From the NCBI RefSeq assembly GCF_943734655.1, contig NC_071355.1, positions 17,682,268 through 17,746,267 of the forward strand: a DNA stretch of 64,000 nt, written 5' to 3'. The notes under the pieces are model-generated. The model did no database searches. It was not told the origin of the DNA and was given only the letters and a program-made list of their open reading frames with translations. This DNA is from Sabethes cyaneus. Taxonomy: Eukaryota; Arthropoda; Insecta; Diptera; Culicidae. The stretch's first letter is position 1. Every line of letters starts with the position of its first letter. Both the position numbers and the translations under genes were made by a program. Positions 32,701-42,429 of this stretch are shown here, one piece after another.

Positions 32701-33697
32701 TGCCGACTCGTGCTTATATACGAAAATTATTAATGGGCAGCGTGTATATTTTCTCGTATATGTGGATGATATAATGATTGGCTGTGAATCTGAAACTGTA
32801 ATTGATACGGTATATAATGCACTGAAACAGTATTTCCAGATTACGAATCTTGGAGAGCCCAAATACTTTCTAGGGCTAGAAATTCGAAATGAAAATGGCA
32901 TATATAGTATTTCAGTTGAAGCATACATCGATCGCGTAGCGGAGAGGTTCGGTCTACGTGATGCAAAGCGAGCAAAGACGCCAATGGAAGTGGGTTTTAC
33001 GAGTTCAGAGGATAAAAGCCCGAAGCTTGCCGATTCCACAGATTATCGTAGTCTCGTGGGAGCATTGCTGTACATTTCTGTGTGTGCCAGGCCAGATGTA
33101 GCAGCTAGTGTAGCAATATTAGGTCGGAAAGTAAGTTCGCCGACGGAAGCAGATTGGGTAGCGGCAAAGCGCGTTGTCCGCTATTTGAAAGCAACGAAAG
33201 TGTCGAAACTGGTATATGGTGACATAGGAGGAAATCTAATTGGTTATTCCGATGCTGATTGGGCCGGTGATATTGGTACAAGAAGATCGACGACTGGTTT
33301 TGTTTTCTACTATGCTGGAGCTGCAGTATCGTGGGTTAGTCGAAGGCAAACTTCCGTCACACTGTCTTCGATGGAATCCGAGTACGTAGCACTAAGTGAA
33401 GCTGGTCAAGAGCTGATCTGGCTTCGTCGTTTGCTTGAGGACATGGGGGAGAAGATCAACGGTCCGGTAAAACTCATGGAGGACAATCAGAGTTGTATCC
33501 ATTTCGTCACTTCGGAGCGGAAGAGTCGTCGCTCCAAGCACATTGAGGTGAAAGAGCATTTTGTGAAGCAACTACACGAGGATGGAACCATGGTACTACA
33601 ATATTGTCCTACCGACGACATGGTAGCTGATATACTTACCAAACCGTTAGGTTCAGTGAAAACTGATAGATTCGCACGGATGCTTGGATTGTCATAG
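29765..33697 (+). CDS. copia Gag-Pol polyprotein, intact, 1310 aa
   Basis: The ATG at 29765 (context AAGATGG) opens a 1310-codon frame. In order: a Gag domain (about 1-190), a CCHC zinc knuckle at about 216 (CHYCKKEGHFRRDC), an aspartic protease with Asp275 (YLDSGATAHM), a pre-integrase zinc region, an integrase core (HADLGGPMEE, FRSDGGGEFLS, PQQNGVAERKN), a copia-type reverse transcriptase with the catalytic pair Asp1001-Asp1002 (YVDDIMIG), and RNase H (YSDADWAGDIGTRRSTTGF), ending GLS. All expected catalytic motifs are present and no stop or frameshift interrupts them. Copy A at 9793-13617 is a decayed relative. The single frame implies Gag/Pol ratio control by splicing or processing rather than frameshifting, as known for copia. 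Confidence 0.96.
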   Translation: MAETKATIEKLSDGNYAVWKFKMRLLLTREKLLKVVMDPKPENADATWVSNDEKVQALIGLALEDTQLIHVMTKQTAKEMWDALKDYHERASLSSIIHVVKLLITIRMPENGSMADHLKDMAALRLRLTALGEEVKDNWFVALMLCSLPKSYDGLIVALESRPDADLTVDFVKGKLLDEGRRRVESECHSGEKALVMNTVKPNSLGNRSAKKNVVCHYCKKEGHFRRDCRKFAQDKREQKKPDNQKANVAVDSSSGFEVCLAASSVERSDFWYLDSGATAHMTSDASLLHGVVDTSKATVVCLADGKSIQSSGTGSSNIVSSNGTGAKINVKLDNVLHVPSLAANLLSVSRITDLGFQVLFEQNKCHILKGEESLVVGQRKGGLYHLNHVSEKALLANPRHGMCKHLWHRRFGHRDLQAVDKIVRDNLGYGLKVNPCDVRSVCGPCSEGKMSRDSFPKVSDSKSDSVGDLVHADLGGPMEEVTPSGNRFYIVLVDDFSRYTMVYLLKQKSDAEARIREYCALVKNQFGNFPKKFRSDGGGEFLSNSLQKYFAESGIVHQQTAPYSPQQNGVAERKNRYLVEMLRCMLSEARLEKKYWGEAICTANYLQNRLPSSTVTNTPFELWHGKKPSYGHLRIFGSKAYVHIPKEKRRKLDYKADKLVFVGYADGRKAYRFLNPETDMITVSRDAVFDEMCDTGGVFPNRDLETGGVFQVPLAMPSDNERLVDYGSDLDSADADEEPDGAIQEQIGSSYDSASEGNDSFRGFPLDEIARRSKRSTKGVAPRRYIEESYAAGSLSADDVEPKTFQQAAACKDNKNWKAAMLDELESHAENETWELVNLPVGRKAVGCRWVYKLKKNAAGEIVKYKARLVAQGYSQKFGVDFDEVFAPVTSQTTLRVLLATASKKKMALKHFDVKTAYLYGELNEEIFMKQPPGYKVKGKENMVCRLKKSIYGLKQSARCWNQRLHSVLMEMGFKASVADSCLYTKIINGQRVYFLVYVDDIMIGCESETVIDTVYNALKQYFQITNLGEPKYFLGLEIRNENGIYSISVEAYIDRVAERFGLRDAKRAKTPMEVGFTSSEDKSPKLADSTDYRSLVGALLYISVCARPDVAASVAILGRKVSSPTEADWVAAKRVVRYLKATKVSKLVYGDIGGNLIGYSDADWAGDIGTRRSTTGFVFYYAGAAVSWVSRRQTSVTLSSMESEYVALSEAGQELIWLRRLLEDMGEKINGPVKLMEDNQSCIHFVTSERKSRRSKHIEVKEHFVKQLHEDGTMVLQYCPTDDMVADILTKPLGSVKTDRFARMLGLS

Positions 33698-33725
33698 TAT
33701 AGTAGCGATGTTCGTTGAGGAGGAG

Positions 33726-33952
33726 TGTTGGAGTAACAACGACCTTGCTCCCTATATACATCTTATTTATGAAGCACCCTGTGCGAGAAGTACTAGCTGA
33801 GTGAAGTAGCAGCATATAGCATCGTGTTTCATCACGAATGGTAATATTAGATATAAGTAAAAGTGATCTCGTGGAGATAACACCTTTTTTAATAAACTTG
33901 TTCGTTTTTGTAAATTAGCCTTTTTTATTCCACTGCAACCTCTAGTCCAAGA
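33726..33952 (+). repeat. copia copy B 3' LTR
   Basis: 227 bp, identical by eye to 29403-29629. Confidence 0.94.
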
Positions 33953-34060
33953 TAAATTTCATTATTGCGTTTCTACGCACACTGATATTTTTGCTCTTTC
34001 CGGTTTTATAAGAATAAAGACAATTATACGATACAGTCCACGCGTTTATTACTCTCAACA
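33953..34060 (+). repeat. BEL 5' LTR, right piece
   Basis: Begins with the duplicated TAAAT of the copia insertion and continues to CTCTCAACA. The BEL leader follows (TTTTGGTCCCGTATCGCC), whose start TGGTCCC may be the primer site; I could not match it to a specific tRNA. Confidence 0.9.
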
Positions 34061-34192
34061 TTTTGGTCCCGTATCGCCGGATAATCAATGTTTTTAATCT
34101 CGGAAGAAGAAATTTCGGAAAGTACGATCGTTTAGCAGTCTACATGTTATCGACACCCGCGAGAAGGAGTGAAGTTGAGCCGGCGAAAGAAG

Positions 34193-37100
34193 ATGGCGGA
34201 CGAGCTTCAGGTTCTAGTGCATCAACGAGGCACAGTGAAAGGAAAACTTACGCGCATTAAAAATGCAATACAACGAAACGTACAGGAAGGAATAGCAGCA
34301 GATGAATTTCTACTACGCACTTATATGAAAACAATTGACGCCGCATACGAAGAATTCAACACGTTCCAGAATAAAATGTACGCGCTGGTGCCGGGAAATG
34401 CCGACGAACAGGAAGGGAAATACATCGAATTCGAAGAGTTGTACAATGATGTGAGATCGTGTGTGTGCAGGTTACTTGAGCGAATAAAGCAGGAAGCAAA
34501 TCCGTTAGACGCAGCTCCGAATGTTAACATACTGGCAGCTGCTCCACAGCCACGACAGACGTCATTTCTTCACACACCATTACCTGTATTCGACGGAAAA
34601 CCGGAGAATTGGTTCAAATTTAAGGCCATTTTCACGGACGTGATGAGCAAATACCCCGGCGAATCCGATGCAACGAAACTCTACCACTTGGACAAGTGTT
34701 TAATAGGAGAGGCTACAGGAGTAATCAACCAACAAACAATAAACGACAACAATTTTGCAGCAGCCTGGGACTTTCTTACACAGCGGTATGAGGACAGGAG
34801 GAAAATTGTTGATATTCACGTCAGTGGTCTATTAAATCTAAAGCCGATGGACAGCGAGAATGCAAAACAGCTGCGGAATTTAGTGGATGAATGCAAGCGT
34901 CATGTCGAAGCGCTTAAATTTCTCAACTATGAGCTGATTGGTCTGTCTGATATTCTGGTCGTCGACATCCTTGCGTCTCGGTTGGACATAGATACTCGCA
35001 AGCTTTGGGAAAGCAGTATTAATCACGGTGATATTCCTACTTATGCTGATACGATTTCGTTTTTGACTACCCGTTGCCAAGTGTTAGAGCGGGTATGCCC
35101 AACGTTGGTTTCGTCAAAGCAAAAGAAAACATTTGGTTCTGGCACAACTGCCAAAATTCCTCCATTGAAGATGTCAACATTGGCAGCATCGGTCGAAATA
35201 AAGTGTACGTTTTGTGGGCAAGCTCATCCCAATCACCAATGCGAAGACTTTTTGAAGCTTTCAGGTCACGAACGCTACGAGAAAGCAAAAGTTAACGGAG
35301 TTTGCTACAATTGCTTACGAAAAGGACACATCACATCTCGATGCACGTCTACAATGTCATGCAAATACTGTAGAAGGCGGCACCACTCAACATTGCATTT
35401 GAATACTACTTCAAACACAGCTACAGAAGGATTGCGTAAGCAACTTACTTCGTCGCCTCAAGTGCAATCGGAAAGCTTTACTACTACAAACAACGATGCC
35501 TCTACGCAGTCGGCAATCAACGCGTCATGTACGGTCTATCAACAACGGGCCTTGCTATGTACTGCAATTGTTAATGCTTTTGACAGCAGCGGAGCAGCAC
35601 AACCTTGTCGGGTGCTGCTTGATTGTGGATCACAAGTGAATTTAGTAACCGAAAAAATAGCCACTCTACTACAACTAAAGCGACATCCCGTAGATGTAAA
35701 AATCATAGGAATTGACGGCACAGAAACGAAGGTAACAATGTTAGTGCAAGTGGAAGTGCAATCTCGGAGTGATAAATCCACACGTACCATCGAGTGTATG
35801 GTGATGAATCGAATCACAGGGATTGTACCAGCGAATTTTATTGACTCGTCATCTTGGCCGATGCCTACTGGTCTTTTTCTAGCGGATCCAGAATTTTATC
35901 GCCCGCAACGAGTAGACATGCTAGTCGGTATCGGACACTTTTTCGAACTACTGAAGACAGGTAAGGTAAAACTTGCAGAGAATTTGCCTTATCTACAGGA
36001 GACATCATTTGGATGGGTAGTCGGAGGGTTAGTTGACTCTTCAAGCTGGACATATAAAGTCATGCAGTGTCATGTTGCATCACAAGAAGCAGACCTTGAT
36101 GTACTTATACAAAAATTTTGGGAATATGAAGAGGTACCTACTGATACAACACTGCAGTCAGAGGAAGCAATGTGCGAGGAATTCTACAATCGAACTCATA
36201 CCAGAGATGCTTACGGAAGATATGTAGTTAAGTTGCCGTTTCGTGAAAAGGTGAATCAACTTGGTGATTCCAAACAACACGCGCTGCAGAGATTCGCTTA
36301 CCTGGAGAAAAAGCTTGCTAAGGATCCTGATCTCAAAACAGCTTATTGTGCATTTATTCAAGAATACATCACGCTTGGCCATTGTCGAGTCATCGATCCA
36401 TCTGAAGATGTTTCAACGGGATACTTTTTACCACATCACGCCATTCTTAAGCCCACGTCATCTACTACGAAGTTACGCACCGTTTTCGATGCATCAGCAA
36501 AAACTACCTTTGGCATATCATTGAACGATACTCTTATGGTGGGTCCCACACTGCAAGATCCATTGTTTGACATCGTGTTGCGGTTTCGTACCCATGTATT
36601 TGTGTTCACTGGAGATCTTTCAAAGATGTATCGAATGGTAAAGGTTCATCCGGAACATGCAAAGTTTCAGCGAATTTTCTGGCGACCAGAGCCATCTGAC
36701 GAATTGAAAATGTTTGAACTTGCCACTGTAACTTATGGTACAGCTGCTGCACCGTATCTAGCTACACGTTCACTGCTGCAATTAGCATTAGACGAGGGGC
36801 ATAACCATCCACTTGCTGCAGAGATAGTTATTAAAGATTTTTATATCGACGATGTTTTGACAGGTGGTGATTCCCTAGAGGAAATAATGACGATGCGCGC
36901 TGAGCTTGAGGAAATGCTGGGAAAGGGTGGCTTTACATTGCATAAATGGTGTTCGAACTCTACTCAATTTATAGAATCCGTTCCCGAGGAGTTGCGAGAA
37001 AAGCAGATGGCATTGAAACAACAAGGTACCAACAACGTAATTAAAACATTGGGTATGCTATGGAACCCTAGCAAAGATACGTTTTTATTTCAAATTAACC

Positions 37101-39430
37101 ACACTGACCACGAGCATCCCGTTACTAAGCGCTATATTCTTTCGGAGATAGTAAAGATATTTGATCCGTTAGGATTACTCGCACCGGTAATTATAATTGC
37201 TAAATTTATCATGCGCCAACTATGGAGATTAAAAATACCTTGGGACGAAGAGCTACGACAAGAACAGATACGCAGCTGGCATCAGTTTCGGAATGGGTTA
37301 CCATCATTGATCAATTTAGAAGTGTCAAGGCTAGTTCTTTCTCCTAATAGAATTTCTTTGGAACTCCATGCGTTCTCGGATGCATCAATGGAGGCATATG
37401 GCGCCTGTGTTTATCTACGCAGCATCCTGAATGATGGTACCGTCACAGTTCATTTACTTACCAGTAAGACACGATTGGCATCCAATGTAACAATTCCAAA
37501 ACTTGAACTGTGCGCTTTTCGATTGATGGCAAGGCTAGTAAAGCAAGTTGAAACGGCTCTGAAATTGGAGTTTAGTCAAAAGGTGCTTTGGACCGACTCA
37601 CAAATTGTTTTATGGTGGCTGAAGAAGGATCCTCGTGCTATGAAGGCATACGTCGCGAATCGAGTTACGGAGGTGCTAGAGCTAACGCAGACTTACGATT
37701 ATAAATATGTACGAACAAATAACAATCCCGCAGATCTCTTAACTAGAGGTCTATATCCAGAAATGATGATTCGAAACACAACATGGTGGTATGGACCGGA
37801 ATACCTGAAAGAAAATCCCTACAAGGAAGAGAAACTGCAGGAACCTGGTGAGCTACCTGAATTGAAATACACTTCTTTAGCTGTGTCCGTGAACGATGAA
37901 CTTCCAGTACTATCGCGGTTCAGTTCGTTTCGAAAATTACAACGTGTACTGGCTTATGTCATTCGCTTCATTAACAAAGCCAGGAAGCAGACTAACGACG
38001 AAGTAAAAACAAAGCATTTAACGGTTAGTGAGCTACGGTTGTCATTGAATTTGATCATACGTTTACTCCAGCAACATCATTTATATTCAGAGATCCGTCA
38101 AATCGAAAAGTGTCAGAAAAATCCATCTGGTGATCAATACGTTGGAAGACTGCGAAGTTTAAACCCTTGGTTGGATGATTTTGGAATTCTTCGAGTTAAT
38201 GGAAGGATCAAACATGCTAACGTCGCCTACGAACAAAGATGCCCTGCGATTTTACCAGCTGAACATCGTGTCACGAAACTTTTGATTGAAGCTATTCATA
38301 ATGAAAACCTTCACGTAGGACCAAGTGGTACGCTTTCCATTTTGCGACAAAGGTATTGGATTCTTAACGGTCGGAATGTTATTCGAAGTCAATTGCGCAA
38401 GTGCATACAATGCTTTAAAGTAAAGCCATTCGATACAAATATTTACATGGGTGACTTGCCGAAGTATAGGGTTACGCAAGCGTGTCCGTTTGAGCGCACT
38501 GGTGTCGACTTCGCAGGTCCAATTTACATTCGTAAGGGACATCCTCGCAAACCGGTTTACACAAAAGGCTATGTTGCGCTTTTTATATGTATGGTTACCA
38601 AATGCATCCATATTGAACTTGTATCCGACCTCACAACCGAGTGTTTTATAGCGGCTTTACACAGATTTGTTGGACGACGAGGGCTTCCGTCAGATATGTT
38701 TAGCGATAACGCTACTAACTTCGCAGGTGCTAGTTCCGAGCTGCACGAGCTTTACCTTTTACTAAGACAGCAGCATACAATCGATGCACTTGAAGATTTT
38801 CGTATGCCACGGGAAATTCGCTGGCATTTTATACCACCACGTTCACCACATGTAGGGGGCCTCTGGGAGGCCGGAGTTAAATCAACGAAATACTTTATCA
38901 GACGTACTGCGGGAGAAACGAAACTAACGGAAGAAGAATGGCATACGCTCTTGGTGCAAATTGAGGGCATGTTAAACTCTCGGCCTTTGATTGCACAAAC
39001 AGCTGATCCGACCGACTTCAAGATCATCACACCCGCTCATTTATTGACTGGACGTGCTATAAACGCCATTCCAGAACCGTCATACGATGCGATCAAACCT
39101 GGCACACTTTCAAGATGGCAACATATCCAGAAAATGCGTTCAGATTTTTGGAAGCGTCGGTCCGTAGACTATCTTTCGCAACTGCAGCAACGACAGAAAT
39201 GGAACAAGCAACATACCAATGTACGTGTAGGTGATTTAGTGCTAATGAAGGAGGACAACATCCCACCACTCCAATGGAAGATGGGGAGAGTTATCGAGCT
39301 ACATCCAGGCCAGGATGGCTACACACGCGTCGTCTCTGTAAAAACTGCAACCGGAGTATTTAAGCGTTCCATAGTCAAACTAGCGGTTCTTCCCATTGAT
39401 GACAGCGACAGGTACAGAGGATGTGACTAA
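34193..39430 (+). CDS. BEL/Pao Gag-Pol polyprotein, intact, 1745 aa
   Basis: I chose the ATG at 34193 (AAGATGGCG); an in-frame GTG lies 8 codons upstream. A Gag region (about 1-330) is followed by zinc-binding strings (CTFCGQAHPNHQC, CYNCLRKGHITSRC, CKYCRRRHH). The protease has Asp477 in LLDCGSQVNLV. The Pao-type RT has FTGDLSKMYRM and the active-site pair Asp886-Asp887 (FYIDDVLTGG). RNase H starts LHAFSDASMEAYGACVYL. Then come the integrase zinc domain (RQRYWILNGRN), the core (DFAGPIY, FSDNATNFAGA) and a C-terminal domain (VGDLVLMKEDNIPPLQWKMG). Domain order RT-RNase H-integrase with this Gag type is diagnostic of BEL/Pao. No env-like frame is present. The frame is undamaged, but the promoter-bearing 5' LTR is split by copia. 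Confidence 0.95.
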   Translation: MADELQVLVHQRGTVKGKLTRIKNAIQRNVQEGIAADEFLLRTYMKTIDAAYEEFNTFQNKMYALVPGNADEQEGKYIEFEELYNDVRSCVCRLLERIKQEANPLDAAPNVNILAAAPQPRQTSFLHTPLPVFDGKPENWFKFKAIFTDVMSKYPGESDATKLYHLDKCLIGEATGVINQQTINDNNFAAAWDFLTQRYEDRRKIVDIHVSGLLNLKPMDSENAKQLRNLVDECKRHVEALKFLNYELIGLSDILVVDILASRLDIDTRKLWESSINHGDIPTYADTISFLTTRCQVLERVCPTLVSSKQKKTFGSGTTAKIPPLKMSTLAASVEIKCTFCGQAHPNHQCEDFLKLSGHERYEKAKVNGVCYNCLRKGHITSRCTSTMSCKYCRRRHHSTLHLNTTSNTATEGLRKQLTSSPQVQSESFTTTNNDASTQSAINASCTVYQQRALLCTAIVNAFDSSGAAQPCRVLLDCGSQVNLVTEKIATLLQLKRHPVDVKIIGIDGTETKVTMLVQVEVQSRSDKSTRTIECMVMNRITGIVPANFIDSSSWPMPTGLFLADPEFYRPQRVDMLVGIGHFFELLKTGKVKLAENLPYLQETSFGWVVGGLVDSSSWTYKVMQCHVASQEADLDVLIQKFWEYEEVPTDTTLQSEEAMCEEFYNRTHTRDAYGRYVVKLPFREKVNQLGDSKQHALQRFAYLEKKLAKDPDLKTAYCAFIQEYITLGHCRVIDPSEDVSTGYFLPHHAILKPTSSTTKLRTVFDASAKTTFGISLNDTLMVGPTLQDPLFDIVLRFRTHVFVFTGDLSKMYRMVKVHPEHAKFQRIFWRPEPSDELKMFELATVTYGTAAAPYLATRSLLQLALDEGHNHPLAAEIVIKDFYIDDVLTGGDSLEEIMTMRAELEEMLGKGGFTLHKWCSNSTQFIESVPEELREKQMALKQQGTNNVIKTLGMLWNPSKDTFLFQINHTDHEHPVTKRYILSEIVKIFDPLGLLAPVIIIAKFIMRQLWRLKIPWDEELRQEQIRSWHQFRNGLPSLINLEVSRLVLSPNRISLELHAFSDASMEAYGACVYLRSILNDGTVTVHLLTSKTRLASNVTIPKLELCAFRLMARLVKQVETALKLEFSQKVLWTDSQIVLWWLKKDPRAMKAYVANRVTEVLELTQTYDYKYVRTNNNPADLLTRGLYPEMMIRNTTWWYGPEYLKENPYKEEKLQEPGELPELKYTSLAVSVNDELPVLSRFSSFRKLQRVLAYVIRFINKARKQTNDEVKTKHLTVSELRLSLNLIIRLLQQHHLYSEIRQIEKCQKNPSGDQYVGRLRSLNPWLDDFGILRVNGRIKHANVAYEQRCPAILPAEHRVTKLLIEAIHNENLHVGPSGTLSILRQRYWILNGRNVIRSQLRKCIQCFKVKPFDTNIYMGDLPKYRVTQACPFERTGVDFAGPIYIRKGHPRKPVYTKGYVALFICMVTKCIHIELVSDLTTECFIAALHRFVGRRGLPSDMFSDNATNFAGASSELHELYLLLRQQHTIDALEDFRMPREIRWHFIPPRSPHVGGLWEAGVKSTKYFIRRTAGETKLTEEEWHTLLVQIEGMLNSRPLIAQTADPTDFKIITPAHLLTGRAINAIPEPSYDAIKPGTLSRWQHIQKMRSDFWKRRSVDYLSQLQQRQKWNKQHTNVRVGDLVLMKEDNIPPLQWKMGRVIELHPGQDGYTRVVSVKTATGVFKRSIVKLAVLPIDDSDRYRGCD

Positions 39431-39453
39431 GATATCTATCGCCGGCGGGAGGA

Positions 39454-39604
39454 TGTTGGGTCATACAAACAAAACTGGCAACACGCCGCAAACTTATAAA
39501 TTTCATTATTGCGTTTCTATGCACACTGATATTTTTGCTCTTTCCGGTTTTATAAGAATAAAGACAATTATACGATACAGTCCACGCGTTTATTACTCTC
39601 AACA
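39454..39604 (+). repeat. BEL 3' LTR
   Basis: 151 bp, TGTTGGG to CTCAACA, undisrupted, with an AATAAAG word near 39557. It serves as the reference for the split 5' LTR. Confidence 0.93.
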
Positions 39605-41610
39605 TCTTCCGTAAGTAAAGTTAACGTCTCAAGTCCGTAGAGGACTACCGGTCTGATTAGCGTTTTGTACATCGTCAGCTTTGTGCGGCGGCGTATGCTT
39701 CTTGATCGAAACGTCTTGCGAAGGGAAAAGTAGGCTCGATTTCCAGCTTGAATGCGTCGTTGGATCACCTTACTCGTATTATTGTCGGCGGTGACCAGAG
39801 ATCCTAAATATACGAACTCATCAACCACTTCCAGCTCATCGCCGTCAATAGTCACTGTCCGTGGGAGGCAAACGTTACTATCTCGGGAGCCTCTTCCTAC
39901 CATATATTTGTTTTTCAACGCATTAATTTGTAACCCTATCCTTCTAGCCTCCGTTTTTAGTCTGGCGTAGATTGCCTCCGCCGTCCCACGGTTTCTAGTA
40001 ATGATGTCGAGGTCGTCTGCAAAGGCTAGGAGTTGGCTACTCTTACTGAAGATCGTTCCCCTCGTTTCAATGCCCGCTCGCCGGATCACACCTTCAATAG
40101 CGATATTGAACAACATACAGGACAGTCCATCCCCTTGCCGTAACCCTCTGCACGATTCAAAAGGGCTTGAGAGTGTCCCCGAAAAGCGCACGTAGCACAT
40201 CACTCGCTCCAGAGTAGCTTTGATCAGCCGCGTCAGTTTGTCCGGGAAACCGTACTCTTGCATTATCTGCCATAGCTGTTCGCGTTCAACGGTATCGTAT
40301 GCTGCCCTGAAGTCCACGAAAATATGATGCGTGGGCACGTTGTACTCTCGACATTTCTGAAGGATTTGTCGGAGAGTAAAAATTTGATCCGTAGTAGCAC
40401 GGGCCCGCCTGATACTGCCCTACGAATTCTCTTGCTATTGGGGATAGACGACGAAACAGAATCTGGGAGAGCACCTTGTAGGCGGTGTTGACCAGCGTAA
40501 TGCCGCGGTAGTTACAGCAGTCTAGCCGGTCGCCCTTTTTGTAGATGGGACAGACTACGCCTTCCATCCACTCCTCCGGTAGTTTCTCTTCTTCCCAAAT
40601 CCTTGAAATCAGCCAGTGAAGTGCCGTTACTAGCGGTTCTTGGCCATTTTTGAAGAGTTCTGCCGCGAGTCGGTCCTTCCCGGCGGCTCTATTTGTCTTC
40701 AGCAGACCGATTTCTCGTCGGATCTCTTCGAGATCGGAAGCCGGTACGCTGTAGTCGTTTGTAGGTACTCCGAGGTTAACTTCCATTGCGTCTCCTGCTG
40801 CTATATCGCCGTTGAGGTGTTCATCGAAGAACTGCTTCCACCTGTCGACCACCTCGCGCTCGTTTGTGATAAGATCCCCTCCCTCGTCCCTACACATGTC
40901 AGGATTTGGTGTGTGGGCCTTGCGAGTTTGGTTCACCTTCTCGTAAAACTTGCGGGTATCATTAGCCCGGAATAGTTGTTCCAGCTCCTCACGATCTCTG
41001 TCCTCGTCCTGGCGCTTTTTCCTTCTCAGGATCGTGGTCAACTCATTCCTCGTTCGTCGATACTTGGCCAAATTTTCTCTCGTGGATATGCTCAGATAGT
41101 TTTCCCAAGCTCTTTTTTTCCTCTCTATCGCTTCTTGGCATTCCCCGTCAAACCAATCATTTCGTGCACTCGAGGTTTCCACACCTAGCACCGCGGTTGC
41201 GGCCTCGTTGACGGCCGAGCGTATCCTACTCCATCCGTTTTCGAGTGTCGAAGCATCTAGCTCCACAGAACAAGGCAGAGCTTACTCTAGTACTCGCGCG
41301 TAGTTTTCGGCAACTGGCGGGTTGTTTAGCTGCCGAATGTTTGTTGCAAGGTATAAACCGTCGATAGTTTTAAGCGCACGTGTACTGCTACTAGGTAATA
41401 GTCCGAGTCGATATCCGCATCCCGTAGGGAGCGTACGTTGGTGATGTCCGAGAAAAACCGGCCCTCGATGAGAATATGGTCGATTTTGTTAAAAGTTCGT
41501 AAGTCAGGTGATCTCCAGGTGGCTTTGTGAATATCTTTGTGGGAAAAGAATGTGCTTTTGATCACCAAGTCTCGGGAAGCTGTAAAGTTGATGCATCGCT
41601 GGTCCCCAAC
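39605..41610 (-). mobile_element. LINE B, 5' and central part
   Basis: RTE-like LINE on the minus strand, 5'-truncated within the endonuclease at about 41610. Endonuclease end: DHILIEGRFFSDIT and DSDYYLVAVHV near 41450. Long linker: RNDWFDGECQEAIE and NDTRKFYEKVNQTRKAH at 41266-40900. RT: GKDRLAAELFKNGQEPL, YKKGDRLDCCNYRGITLV, then in a second frame HHIFVDFRAAYDTVEREQ, GLRQGDGLSCMLFNIA and LLAFADDLDII (Asp pair intact), then LIRPVVLYGLE. One frameshift near 40400 and another near 41290 break the frame. It continues at 29354-28944 beyond the BEL insertion. Confidence 0.88.
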
Positions 41611-41642
41611 ACCCTCCCCCCTTACTGGCTACGTGGCTGCCT

Positions 41643-42429
41643 TATAAGGTTTTGCACGGATGAGAATAACTTCACTCCTTTGACGTCTATCAGTGGTTTG
41701 TTTACATGGACTTAGAACATGGGTTAACATGTTGAAACCGTCGAAACTGAATATTGCTTATAGGCCTTAACTGCAGTCAGAAAAGCACAAAAGCTGCCAT
41801 CCCGAGTAGTTTGGAGGGCGACACTGCTGGATAATACGCTTTTAAAACGTTTAACTCCAATTTATGCATATCACGTTCACTGCCGCCGGAAGCATATCTG
41901 TCCCATGTTACAAAACACGAAAATGAGAAAATCGCACTCAAAGTTGAAAAACTGATTTTTCTAAAATTACTTAGTTTTCATGTTATTTTCATCCCTCTTT
42001 GAGATAATATTGAAAAACTTCACTAAATTTTGTATACAACTTGAAACCATTTTATATGAAAAGGTATATGCAGCGAGACAAATCTGGCTTTAGTTTTCAA
42101 AAGGTCGCATAATCAACCCTTTTACATGCATTATGCGACCTTTTGAAAACTAAAGCCAGAAATATGCGTCCATTTTTCCAGTGGGACAAATTGGCTTCAA
42201 ATTTTTTCGAGTTTTTCTGGTATAAACACCAAGATTCATATTATAAAAATACATATATAATTATAACGTTAGACAACAATATGTCGAAAATGACAAAATA
42301 TAACATGGGACAGTTATGCTTCCTCCGGCAGTTCACCTAATAAACAGTAAACAAACCACCAGTGGATGTCAGATGGGTGAATTGCGTTCATTCCGGTTTA
42401 TTCGTGACGTCACCTTGCAAAACCTTATA
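41643..42429. mobile_element. large fold-back MITE
   Basis: The ends are TATAAGGTTTTGCACGG and the inverse CCTTGCAAAACCTTATA. Further inverted matches run inwards (GTGGTTTGTTTAC; GGAAGCATATCTGTCCCATG at about 41887 against CATGGGACAGTTATGCTTCC at about 42304), so much of the 787 bp could fold back. A perfect 31-bp stem sits near the centre-right (42083-42160). No coding capacity. Confidence 0.7.
42083..42160. repeat. perfect 31-bp hairpin, 16-base loop
   Basis: The arm 42083-42113 (TCTGGCTTTAGTTTTCAAAA...) is the exact inverse complement of 42130-42160. The loop is 42114-42129. It lies inside the fold-back MITE. Confidence 0.85.

Larger units (their letters stand above)
29403..33952 (+). mobile_element. 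Ty1/copia retrotransposon, copy B (intact, recent)
   Basis: Both LTRs (29403-29629 and 33726-33952) are 227 bp and look identical base for base, which indicates a very recent insertion. The 5-bp target duplication TAAAT is at 29398-29402 and 33953-33957. A single uninterrupted Gag-Pol frame, a copia-type primer site and a polypurine tract (GAGGAGGAG just before 33726) are all present, so this copy may be transposition-competent. Confidence 0.96.
29355..39604 (+). mobile_element. BEL/Pao retrotransposon, coding-intact, with copia in its 5' LTR
   Basis: The 3' LTR is 39454-39604 (151 bp, TGTTGGG to CTCAACA). The 5' LTR has the same sequence but is split into 29355-29402 and 33953-34060 by the copia insertion. 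The perfect 5-bp target duplication TCTTC flanks the whole element (29350-29354 and 39605-39609). The two LTRs appear to differ by a single base (near 33976 versus 39519), so the element is young. The host site is LINE B. Confidence 0.95.
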
